8,049 bases of DNA from an uncultured Planctomycetaceae bacterium (lineage in GTDB: Bacteria > Planctomycetota > Planctomycetia > Pirellulales > Pirellulaceae): NCBI GenBank assembly GCA_903927685.1, contig CAIYOB010001291.1:1-8049 (forward strand). The letters run 5' to 3'. The notes below the pieces were generated by a model. The model was not told where the DNA came from. It did no database searches and saw nothing but the letters and a program-made list of their open reading frames with translations. Below, piece by piece: positions 1 through 5,628 of the stretch (within the stretch, counting starts at the first letter, position 1; every line of letters begins with the position of its first letter). A program made the position numbers and the translations under genes.

Positions 1-687
1 ACACGTCTTCGCGTCGAACTTGAACACGTCCGAGAGCTTGACGTCGATCGCGTCGCCCTCGCGCGTGTTGGGGCCGGTGAGTCCATCCGTGAGCGCATAA
101 GCGGTGTAGATCGGCACCGCCCAGTTTACGTGGCACGGAAGCTGGTCGAGTCCGTCGACCGGCCCGTACGCCGGCGTGAGGGCGCTCGTCGCGAGCAAGA
201 CCGTCAGGTGCGAGCCCGCGGAGAACCCGAACGCGCCGATCTTCTCCGGGTCGAATCCTCGTTTCTGCGCATCGTTGCGGACGAGACGGACGGCGCGTTG
301 CCCATCCTCCCACGCGCTCTGGTAGATCGGCAATCCTTGCGGACGCGGCGTACGGTAAGTGAGGCTCGCGCAAACGAACCCCAGTTCGGTGAACTTTTTC
401 GCGACCTGGTCAATCCACACCCCGTCGCAACAACTCTGATAACCGCCGCCTGAAATGAGCAACATGCACCCGCCGTTTTTCTCCGCTGGCGCCTCGTACC
501 AGTCGAGATACGGCATCGCATGGTCCGCCGCCTTGAATCCCGGAGCCTTCACCTCCTGGGTGGTCGCCGCGATCTGACTGGTCTGGAAATCCGGGATCTT
601 CCCGTCCGGCCACAGCGAGACCCGCTCCTCGGCGAACGCCTGAACGGCGACCAACAACCAAGAACAAAGAACGAGGATTCTGTTCAT
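1..687 (-). CDS. Secreted alpha/beta-hydrolase (esterase type), C-terminus beyond left edge
   Basis: Reading the minus strand from the ATG at 687-685 gives 229 uninterrupted codons to the window edge. Residues 1-19 are a good signal peptide (MNRILVLC start, hydrophobic core, AFA|EE cleavage site), so the enzyme is probably exported. An oxyanion-hole-like glycine run (LISGGGYQ, about residues 77-84) and the nucleophile elbow GFSAGSH (Ser156) mark an alpha/beta-hydrolase of the acetyl-esterase/xylan-esterase-like group common in planctomycetes. The segment YRTPRPQGLPIYQSAWEDGQ (about 111-130) is also typical of these as I remember them. The catalytic Asp and His would lie in the missing part. 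The start is supported by AGGAAG seven bases upstream. The substrate is unknown; a carbohydrate ester is an inference. A short frame ends 13 nt upstream, so the gene may be second in an operon. Confidence 0.88.
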   Translation of the reverse strand, partial: MNRILVLCSWLLVAVQAFAEERVSLWPDGKIPDFQTSQIAATTQEVKAPGFKAADHAMPYLDWYEAPAEKNGGCMLLISGGGYQSCCDGVWIDQVAKKFTELGFVCASLTYRTPRPQGLPIYQSAWEDGQRAVRLVRNDAQKRGFDPEKIGAFGFSAGSHLTVLLATSALTPAYGPVDGLDQLPCHVNWAVPIYTAYALTDGLTGPNTREGDAIDVKLSDVFKFDAKTC

Positions 688-700
688 CGTATTGCTTCCT

Positions 701-811
701 TTATAGCCTCTCAGTCCCGGGTGCATCTGGATCGTAGTATTCATCAGGAGTCGGCTCGTGGAACGGTCGATAGGGCAAATCGTAACCGGGAATTCTCGTG
801 ATGCAAACCAT
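701..811 (-). CDS. Possible small ORF or 3' remnant upstream of the hydrolase
   Basis: A minus-strand frame starting with ATG at 811-809 and ending with TAA at 703-701 would encode 36 residues. Its C-terminal part (YDLPYRPFHEPTPDEYYDPD) is rich in Pro, Tyr and acidic residues and reads more like protein than random sequence. The same frame is open upstream to a GTG at 919, inside the terminal repeat of the MITE-like element. The stop lies 13 nt before the hydrolase ATG, a spacing normal for co-transcribed genes. There is no Shine-Dalgarno sequence before the ATG and I do not recognise the product. It could be a genuine small gene, the 3' end of a gene broken by the palindromic insertion, or chance. 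Confidence 0.25.
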   Translation of the reverse strand: MVCITRIPGYDLPYRPFHEPTPDEYYDPDAPGTERL

Positions 812-899
812 GGCCGCATCAAGAAACGAATCTCGTGATTTCGACGAGGCATTTCGACCGAGTACGCCGCGCCCACCCGATCGACTCGAACCTGCCTCG

Positions 900-909
900 G
901 TGCGTCGGA
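900..909 (+). repeat. Left copy of 10-bp target-site duplication
   Basis: GTGCGTCGGA flanks the palindromic element on the left. The identical 10-mer starts immediately after the right terminal repeat. Joining the flanks through one copy restores an unbroken pre-insertion sequence. Confidence 0.75.
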
Positions 910-910
910 A

Positions 911-1055
911 GAATGGCACTAGGTTAAGGACTCAGGATTGCCGGGGTGGCTGTGGTCGAGTGCAGCGAGCCCACAGTCCGCGGGGATTCCGGGGGCTCGC
1001 TGCACTCGACCCCGGCCACCCCTCCCTTGCTGCTTCTTTTAACCTAGTGCCATTC
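911..1055. mobile_element. MITE-like palindromic element
   Basis: The ends are a perfect 17-bp inverted repeat: GAATGGCACTAGGTTAA at 911-927 and its reverse complement at 1039-1055. Inside is a second pair of arms (943-972 and 993-1022) matching at 28 of 30 positions, around a 20-nt loop. Outside the ends, the 10-mer GTGCGTCGGA occurs on both sides (900-909 and 1056-1065), as expected for a target-site duplication. The left copy is separated from the terminal repeat by one extra A (910). The element is too short to code for protein, so it would depend on a transposase supplied elsewhere. As RNA it would fold into a long stable hairpin. The responsible transposase family is unknown. Confidence 0.8.
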
Positions 1056-1065
1056 GTGCGTCGGA
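1056..1065 (+). repeat. Right copy of 10-bp target-site duplication
   Basis: GTGCGTCGGA directly abuts the right end of the terminal inverted repeat at 1055 and matches the left copy exactly. Duplications of 8-10 bp are made by several DDE transposase families, so the length alone does not identify the mobiliser. Confidence 0.75.
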
Positions 1066-1082
1066 CCGGAGTGCGCAATCGA

Positions 1083-1129
1083 GGCAAAGGAATTGTGGGC
1101 AAAAGAATGAAACGACCATTCCCTTGCCC
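1083..1129. repeat. Cluster of three GGCAAARGAAT-type repeats
   Basis: Two direct copies (GGCAAAGGAATTG at 1083-1095, GGGCAAAAGAATG at 1097-1109) are followed by an inverted copy (CATTCCCTTGCCC at 1117-1129). The second and third form a hairpin with 11 of 13 positions paired and a 7-nt loop. It sits 17 bp to the right of the MITE duplication and may be another dispersed intergenic repeat. No function can be read from it. Confidence 0.45.
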
Positions 1130-1148
1130 TTGCATTCGTGCACGTCAG

Positions 1149-1182
1149 ACCGCCGAACCGCACGGGCCAGTAGGTCGGCGGT
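1149..1182. repeat. Inverted repeat / hairpin
   Basis: ACCGCCGA (1149-1156) and TCGGCGGT (1175-1182) form a perfect 8-bp stem around an 18-nt loop. There is no T-run on either side, so it is not a convincing intrinsic terminator. It may be part of the repeat-rich intergenic structure. Confidence 0.3.
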
Positions 1183-1197
1183 GCCCTTGACCGAAGA

Positions 1198-1225
1198 TTG
1201 TCTATTCAAGACAAGCATATTGAAT
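1198..1225. promoter_or_regulatory. Overlapping inverted repeats in AT-rich patch, operator-like
   Basis: TTGTCT (1198-1203) pairs with AGACAA (1209-1214) across 5 nt. ATTCAA (1204-1209) also pairs with TTGAAT (1220-1225). The two share sequence, so both stems could not form at once. The patch is locally AT-rich in a GC-rich region, about 265 bp before the TPR/DUF gene. It could be a regulator-binding site or chance; no matched promoter elements with standard spacing were found around it. Confidence 0.25.
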
Positions 1226-1378
1226 TTTGGGGAAGCTGGGACTCGGCGAACCGCAGTTTGTTACTTGGGTGGGCGAGACTAAGCAATACCCGGATGCCCG
1301 GCGACAAGGAGCAGGGTCCGAATCGCAAGCGGCCACGTTTCTTTCGCGGCCTGCTGCCAATGTTCGGGCCGATGACAG

Positions 1379-1408
1379 TTGACGGGTCAGCCCCCGCTGG
1401 ACAATACT
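1379..1408 (+). promoter_or_regulatory. Candidate sigma70-type promoter for the TPR/DUF gene
   Basis: TTGACG at 1379-1384 matches 5 of 6 bases of the -35 consensus. AATACT at 1403-1408 matches 4 of 6 bases of the -10 consensus, with an 18-bp spacer. Transcription would start near 1415 and give a leader of about 75 nt before the ATG at 1491. Promoter consensus in planctomycetes is poorly defined, so this is a sequence-match guess. Confidence 0.35.
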
Positions 1409-1421
1409 GACGTTTTCCCGT

Positions 1422-1450
1422 GGGCCGCAGCGCCGCGTTCGTGCGGGCCC
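1422..1450 (+). promoter_or_regulatory. Leader hairpin upstream of the TPR/DUF gene
   Basis: GGGCCGCA (1422-1429) and TGCGGGCCC (1442-1450) can pair with a single bulged base around a 12-nt loop. If the promoter call is right, this GC-rich hairpin sits near the 5' end of the transcript, about 28 nt before the ribosome site. It matches no riboswitch I know and has no T-run. Confidence 0.3.
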
Positions 1451-1478
1451 GGGCTCTGCCGACCGGCAAGTCAGCTGC

Positions 1479-1485
1479 AAGGAGG
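1479..1485 (+). promoter_or_regulatory. Strong ribosome-binding site for the TPR/DUF gene
   Basis: AAGGAGG lies five bases before the ATG at 1491. It decides that start over the in-frame Met codon at 1521, which has no comparable site. Confidence 0.85.
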
Positions 1486-1490
1486 TTTTC

Positions 1491-3590
1491 ATGACGCGCG
1501 GCAAGAAGCGAAAAGGTCGGATGGCCAAAGGACGGTTCTCGGCACTGGCGACACCGAAATCGGTGGGAACCGGCCCCGTAGCGGAACAGACGGTCGCCAA
1601 GGCACAGGAGGGGCAAGGCCCGCGCGGGCTGAGCGACAAGGAGCAAGCCCTGCTCGAAGCCTGTCAGCAGATGTACGCGATCTCCCTTCTGGGAGGTGAG
1701 CCAGCGCGAGGTGGGGATCAGCCGGACAAACGATCTTATCTCGAATCCGTGTTCGGCGTTGCCTGTTCGTTTTGGCAGCAGGACCGGCGGGAAGAAGCGG
1801 CCCACACCTTCCGCGACCTGTTGCAATGGGACCGCGACGACCACCAGTTCGCACGCTACTGGTTGGCGGCTACGCTCCTGGACCTGCGGCGGCACGACGA
1901 GTTGCAGCGGGTGCTGAAAGAGCATGAGGAACCGACAGCCGTTTGGCGGTATGCCCAAACGCTGCTCGCCTTCCGGCTGACCGGTGACTCGGACGACGCC
2001 CGCCGGCTATTGGAGGAGGCCCAGTCGCTGGACCCACACTTTCTTGATTACCTGCTCGGCGACGCCCTGGTCCATGCGGATCGGCCGATCCGCTTCGGAC
2101 GCGAGCCGCGCGAATCGACACACAGTCTGGCCCGGCTGTTTCTTCCCGCTTGGCGATCCACGCCCGGGGCCGCGGCGTGGGCCCGCAAAGTGCTTCGGAT
2201 TCCGCTCGGCGACCCGCCAGCCGGCATGCCGTTTCCCCGCGAGGAACTGCGCAGCCTGCCCCGCCACACGGTGACATGGCAAGTGGGGCTTCGCTTGCTC
2301 GACGAGGTGGAACCCGACTCCGGCCAGCCACCCGTCTGGATTCTCGGGATTGCCAACGTCGACGACCGGAAACTGTTGTACATGACGGTAATCGAAGAGG
2401 AACCCGTGCCGGCGGCGGTTTGGCGCGAGATCCTCTCGGCGTTTCGCCAACCGCTGGACAGCCCGCCGCACCGGCCGGCAAAGTTGGTCGTGCCGCGGGC
2501 TCGCTTTTTCCGGGCGTGGCATTCCATGTTGACGGAAATCGGGGTTACGTGTGTCTTTGAAGATGACCCACAACCGATTGGTGAACTCGTCGGCGGCATG
2601 GCCGAATTGATCAAACTCCAGCGGTTGCCACGACGGGCGTCCCATGTCGACCCGAGTGAATTCCCGCAAACGGATGACGTGTGGCAGGCGGACTTCTTCC
2701 ACTCGCCGACGTTCATCTCCAGTGCCGACATCGGTGTCGAGCGTCCGTGGGCCGCGATCGTGATGGACAAACGGTCCAGCTTCGTGCTCTCGAACGAACT
2801 GCTTCGCGGCGAACCGACGCCCGAGGCGTTGTGGGACCACGTCGTCCGCAGCATGGCCCATCCCGGACCGCGCGCTCCGATGCGTCCGTCCGCGGTCGAG
2901 GTCTCCGATTCGGACTGCTACGATTTCCTAAAGCCGCAGTTGAGCCGGATCGGCGTCGAGTGCGTGCTGGCGGACGAGTTGCCTGAATTGCACGATTTCT
3001 GCCGTATGCTCGCGGCCAGCTACGGAGGCCCGGAGAAGTGTGCCCTGGCGGACGGGCCCAGGGTCACGATGGCGCAGATGGAATCGTTCTACCATGCTGC
3101 GGCGGGGTACTTTCGACAGGCCCCGTGGAAACACGTCCGCGGCGAGATCCCGATCACCATTCGCTGCCGCGGTCTCGACGCCGGCACCCGCTACGCCGTA
3201 GTGCTCGGACGCACGGGAGTCACGCTGGGTCTGGTCCTTACCAACACCTGGGATGACGTCCGCGATCTGCTCTACGGGCTGAGGGGCAGTGACGAGATCT
3301 CCGGCCTTTCCGTGATTTACGACGAAGTTGCGGTCATGGCGCCCGCGGACCTTGACTTGGTGGAGCGTAACGGTTGGCCGGTCCCCACGCCGGAAGCCTA
3401 CCCCGTAGCTCTGCGTTTCGAGCCGGGCCGGCAGCCTCAATCCCCCTCGGGACAGGACTTGGAGTACATCGACAGCTGTCTGCAGACCATTCCGGACTTT
3501 GTCCGCCGCGGCGTGGATGCGAAGACGTACGAAGTGGAGACCAACGGCAAGCGCGTCAAGCTGCGGCTAAGTGGTCCGTTTCAGAAATAA
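1491..3590 (+). CDS. TPR-like protein with tandem DUF6930-like and DUF7309-like domains
   Basis: The 699-residue product has no signal peptide or membrane segment, so it is probably cytoplasmic. It begins with a very basic tail (MTRGKKRKGRMAKGR). Residues about 83-190 form TPR-like helical repeats (VACSFWQQDRREEAAHTFRD; ARYWLAATLLDLRRHDELQR; LLEEAQSLDPHFLDYLLG). Residues about 262-375 and 410-510 are two related alpha/beta modules: EEPVPAAVW aligns with GEPTPEALW, and IGVTCVFEDDPQPI with IGVECVLADELPEL. They resemble DUF6930. Residues about 528-680 (FYHAAAGYFRQAPWKHV onward) resemble DUF7309. These assignments are from memory, not a search. Function is unknown and no catalytic motif is evident; the TPR part suggests protein binding. 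The gene appears monocistronic, with its own AAGGAGG site, and ends exactly where transposase-related sequence begins. The reading frame is intact. Confidence 0.9.
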   Translation: MTRGKKRKGRMAKGRFSALATPKSVGTGPVAEQTVAKAQEGQGPRGLSDKEQALLEACQQMYAISLLGGEPARGGDQPDKRSYLESVFGVACSFWQQDRREEAAHTFRDLLQWDRDDHQFARYWLAATLLDLRRHDELQRVLKEHEEPTAVWRYAQTLLAFRLTGDSDDARRLLEEAQSLDPHFLDYLLGDALVHADRPIRFGREPRESTHSLARLFLPAWRSTPGAAAWARKVLRIPLGDPPAGMPFPREELRSLPRHTVTWQVGLRLLDEVEPDSGQPPVWILGIANVDDRKLLYMTVIEEEPVPAAVWREILSAFRQPLDSPPHRPAKLVVPRARFFRAWHSMLTEIGVTCVFEDDPQPIGELVGGMAELIKLQRLPRRASHVDPSEFPQTDDVWQADFFHSPTFISSADIGVERPWAAIVMDKRSSFVLSNELLRGEPTPEALWDHVVRSMAHPGPRAPMRPSAVEVSDSDCYDFLKPQLSRIGVECVLADELPELHDFCRMLAASYGGPEKCALADGPRVTMAQMESFYHAAAGYFRQAPWKHVRGEIPITIRCRGLDAGTRYAVVLGRTGVTLGLVLTNTWDDVRDLLYGLRGSDEISGLSVIYDEVAVMAPADLDLVERNGWPVPTPEAYPVALRFEPGRQPQSPSGQDLEYIDSCLQTIPDFVRRGVDAKTYEVETNGKRVKLRLSGPFQK

Positions 3591-4363
3591 TGTCAGGGTT
3601 ACACGCAGGGCGTGACATGGTAGAATCCCTTCTCGGCAAGGACGCCTCAATGGTTCCAGGGAGGGGACGAGTGTCATGGCTGGCCCACAACCGGTTTTCT
3701 GCCCGTGGTTTCCAGAGCCGATCTTGGAGATGGCACGAGAGGAGGTGCGTCGGAAGACGGCATCGCAACGTTCCGTTCAGCGGTCTCAGCTGGTGCTACT
3801 GGTTCATGCGCATCCAGATTGGGATCAGGAACGACTTGGGCGTCATGTAGGGCTCTCCGGGCGGCAAGTTCATCGGTGGCGTAAGCGGTGGTCTGAAGGA
3901 GATTTCTCGTTGGAGGATGCAGCAGGCCGCGGCCGCAAGGCCGCTTTTTCCCCCTCGCGATCATGCTCTGCTCAAGGCGTTGGCCTGTGAGCGGGTTGCC
4001 GAGACGGGCGAGCCCATCAGTCGGCAATCGTTGGCGGATCTCACATCGCGAGCGCAGCGAACGTTGAATAGGCCGATCAGCCGTAGCACGGTGTGGCGCA
4101 TCCTCGACGAAGATGCCATCAAGCCTTGGCAATACAAGTACTGGATCTTCCCGCGAGACCCCAAGTTCCTGGAAAAGGCAGGGCCGATCCTCGACCTGTA
4201 CGCGGGGCAATGGGAAGGCCCCCCCCTGAAAAACCGGGATTTCATCCTCAGTGCCGACGAGAAGACAAGCATTCAGGCGCGTCATCGCGAACATCCACCG
4301 CTGGAACCCGGCCCTGGGCGACCTCACCGAGTCGAAAGCGAATATGAGCGCCGCGGCGCGCTG
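3591..4363 (+). mobile_element. Truncated IS630-family insertion sequence
   Basis: The stretch consists of 85 bp of presumed left-end sequence, starting TGTCAGGGTTACACG directly after the TAA of the upstream gene, followed by the 5' part of an IS630-type transposase. The left end contains a small hairpin (CACGC-AGG-GCGTG, 3602-3614) and TGTCA/TGACA at 3591-3595 and 3613-3617. IS630 elements insert at TA, and the stop codon supplies a TA next to the presumed end, so the boundary may lie within a base or two of 3588-3591. No matching right end was found, because the element is interrupted at about 4363. Confidence 0.55.
3676..4363 (+). pseudogene. IS630-family transposase, frameshifted and 3'-truncated
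   Basis: The ATG at 3676 follows a GGGAGG-like site by about 11 bases. The first frame encodes an N-terminal helix-turn-helix region (ERLGRHVGLSGRQVHRWRKR) and the basic GRGRKAAFSP. Sense then moves +1 at TTTTTCCCCCT (3945-3955): skipping one T gives AFSP-RDHALLKALACERV and continues with ISRSTVWRILDEDAIKPW and LSADEKTSIQAR. The Asp of SADEKTS is the first residue of the DDE triad. Typical IS630 sequence lasts to YERRGAL, ending at 4363, after which that frame stays open to 5068 but no longer resembles any transposase. The second catalytic Asp and the Glu are absent, so the protein cannot be active. The frameshift may be a programmed +1 slip on CCC-T or a plain mutation. Confidence 0.85.
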
Positions 4364-5417
4364 CCAAGTTACCAGCGACGAGGCCAAGGCCCTGATCGCC
4401 CACGCCGAACAAACGTTGGGCGCCCATCATTCTCCGGACTTGTTCCATGTCCAGCAGGACTTGGTCCAGGCCACCAGCTTGGCGTTGGCAGACCAGACCG
4501 CCCGGGCCCATCAAGCCGTCGCCAAGGCCCAACAGGTGACGGCCCAACGGCAGGCCGAATTGACGGCCTGCCAGGAGCAGTGCCCGCAGAGTACGCAGGT
4601 CAGCGAACTGCAACGGCAAGTGGAGCAGGCCGCGACGGCCGAAGCCGAGTTGCAGCAGCGGCTGGCGGCCTGTCAACAGCGTCACCAACAAGCGACCGAG
4701 GCCCGCCACCGCTTATCTCGGGCCTACCATCGCGTCGATCTCGAAACCGGCCGATCGCGGGAGGCGGAGGAAGTCGGGCAGCTGCTGAAGCAGAACTTGG
4801 ATCAGTTGGACGAAATCGCCGCTACGGCCGGGCTGTCCGCTTCCGCACGGCAAAAGTTATCCAAGGCCCGCCGCGTCCTGCCGGCGATGCACCGCACGAT
4901 CGCGTTTTTCTGGACGACGGTGGCGGCCCGGCTGGCGTTTTGGGCGTTGCCGACGGCGGTCACCAAGTCGATGCGGGAGGAGTTGATCCCAGGCCTGTAT
5001 CTGGCCATCGCGGCCGACAAGGCGTCGACGGCCGCCGAACGTCACCGGCTGCGGGCGCGGGCCGATGAGGTCTTGGCCCGCGCACGTTCGCCGGACGGCC
5101 CGTGGGGCCGCTTGAACGATGACGAACGGGCCGACCTGGAAGCCAAGGCGCGGCAGTGTGCGGAGTTGTTCCAGCGGAACAGTTCCTGCGTGGAGGGGCG
5201 CAACGGCCAGTTATCCTCGCGGCACCACGGCCAGCATCGGCTCACGCCCCGGAAGCTCGGGGCCTTGAAGGTGATCCACAACTACGTGACGGAACGGCCT
5301 GACGGGAGCACCGCGGCGGAACGACTCTTCGGCAGCCGACCGCAGCCGCTGTTTGCCTGGCTGCTGGCCCGCCTGCCGTTGCCGGCACGTCCGTATCAGT
5401 CTCACCGCAAGGCTTGA
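4364..5417 (+). pseudogene. DUF6399-type transposase-like gene, 5'-truncated
   Basis: About 350 codons in a frame different from both IS630 frames end at TGA 5415-5417. Recognisable sequence starts at QVTSDEAKALI (from 4365). A Gln/Ala-rich coiled-coil stretch follows (about 4480-4720), then YHRVDLETG, ARRVLPAMHRTIAFFW and a conserved C-terminal block, SSCVEGRNGQLSSRHH, with HRLTPRKLGAL, HNYVTERPDGSTAAERLFG and LPARP. This resembles DUF6399 proteins seen in cyanobacteria and planctomycetes. By analogy with DDE enzymes, the Asp of TSDEAKAL and the Glu of CVEGRNG may be the second and third catalytic acids; the first would lie in the lost N-terminus. The only upstream start in frame (GTG at 4251) lacks a ribosome site and lies in IS630-derived sequence. 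The retained part has no stop or visible frameshift, suggesting recent truncation. Confidence 0.75.
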
Positions 5418-5420
5418 AAG

Positions 5421-5435
5421 CGTCAGAGCCTGACG
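5421..5435 (+). terminator. Short palindrome after the DUF6399 remnant, weak terminator candidate
   Basis: CGTCAG-AGC-CTGACG is a perfect 6-bp stem with a 3-nt loop, four bases after the stop codon. No T-run follows, so termination is uncertain. It could instead belong to the end structure of the mobile element. Confidence 0.25.
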
Positions 5436-5489
5436 CCCTGCGGCGCTGGCTCCCTGCGTGCCCACGCCCTCTCGTCGGAAAGCTTGGGC

Positions 5490-5505
5490 CGTTGCCCTTT
5501 CAACG
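5490..5505. repeat. Small inverted repeat in the convergent intergenic gap
   Basis: CGTTG and CAACG flank a 6-nt loop. On the minus strand, GGG and CCC lie one mismatch further out and could extend the stem. No T-run is seen on either side. Apart from this, the palindrome at 5421-5435 and the hairpin near the clpV stop, I see nothing in 5418-5628. Confidence 0.2.
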
Positions 5506-5597
5506 CCCCGGCTACTAGCGAAATTCACAATACTCCGATCAAGGCTTCAACGTTCAATCTTGGGCCTTCCCACTTTCTTGCCGGTTTTCACGTTTAA

Positions 5598-5624
5598 GGC
5601 CCGCGCGACGATCAAGGGCGGGCC
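5598..5624 (-). terminator. Candidate terminator hairpin downstream of clpV
   Basis: Read on the minus strand, GGCCCGC (5624-5618) and GCGGGCC (5604-5598) form a 7-bp all-GC stem with a 13-nt loop, starting four bases after the clpV stop. It is followed by TTAAACG, only a weak T-tract. Position and stem fit an intrinsic terminator; the poor tail lowers confidence. Confidence 0.4.
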
Positions 5625-5628
5625 CGGC

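Larger units (their letters stand above)
704..1490. other. Long intergenic region between divergent genes, rich in repeats
   Basis: This roughly 790-base stretch separates the leftward hydrolase from the rightward TPR/DUF gene. Apart from the doubtful 36-codon frame at 701-811, I see no convincing gene in either direction; frames here lack recognisable protein sequence and good ribosome sites. It contains the palindromic element with flanking direct repeats (900-1065), a short repeat cluster (1083-1129), a hairpin (1149-1182), overlapping inverted repeats in a locally AT-rich patch (1198-1225), a candidate promoter (1379-1408) and a leader hairpin (1422-1450). Positions 1226-1378 hold nothing I can identify. 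Confidence 0.6.

Noticed and set aside
911..1055. Palindromic element as an ordinary transcription terminator
   Set aside because: Its length, the perfect outer repeats, the flanking 10-bp duplication and the lack of a T-run fit a transposable repeat much better.
1206..1958. 250-codon minus-strand open frame, and a similar 284-codon frame at 2007-2861
   Set aside because: Both lie largely opposite the 699-residue plus-strand gene, which has a strong ribosome site and recognisable domains. They are Arg/Gly/Pro-rich shadow frames typical of GC-rich DNA.
4219..4226. Run of eight Cs as a phase-variation tract
   Set aside because: The frame reads sensibly through it (EGPPLKN) and the gene is already inactive, so switching would have no effect.
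3917..5068. 383-codon plus-strand frame as one fused protein
   Set aside because: It matches IS630 transposase only up to 4363. Beyond that it is an out-of-frame reading of the DUF6399 remnant, so it is not a real fusion.
4251..5417. 388-codon plus-strand frame as an intact gene starting at GTG 4251
   Set aside because: The first 38 codons are an out-of-frame reading of IS630 sequence and the start lacks a ribosome site. Only the part from about 4365 belongs to the DUF6399-type family.
3604..5442. CGCAGGGCGT (3604-3613) inverted at 5433-5442 as terminal repeats of one composite element
   Set aside because: Only ten bases match, the flanking bases diverge, and the copies lie at ends belonging to two different transposase families. 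Chance is likely.
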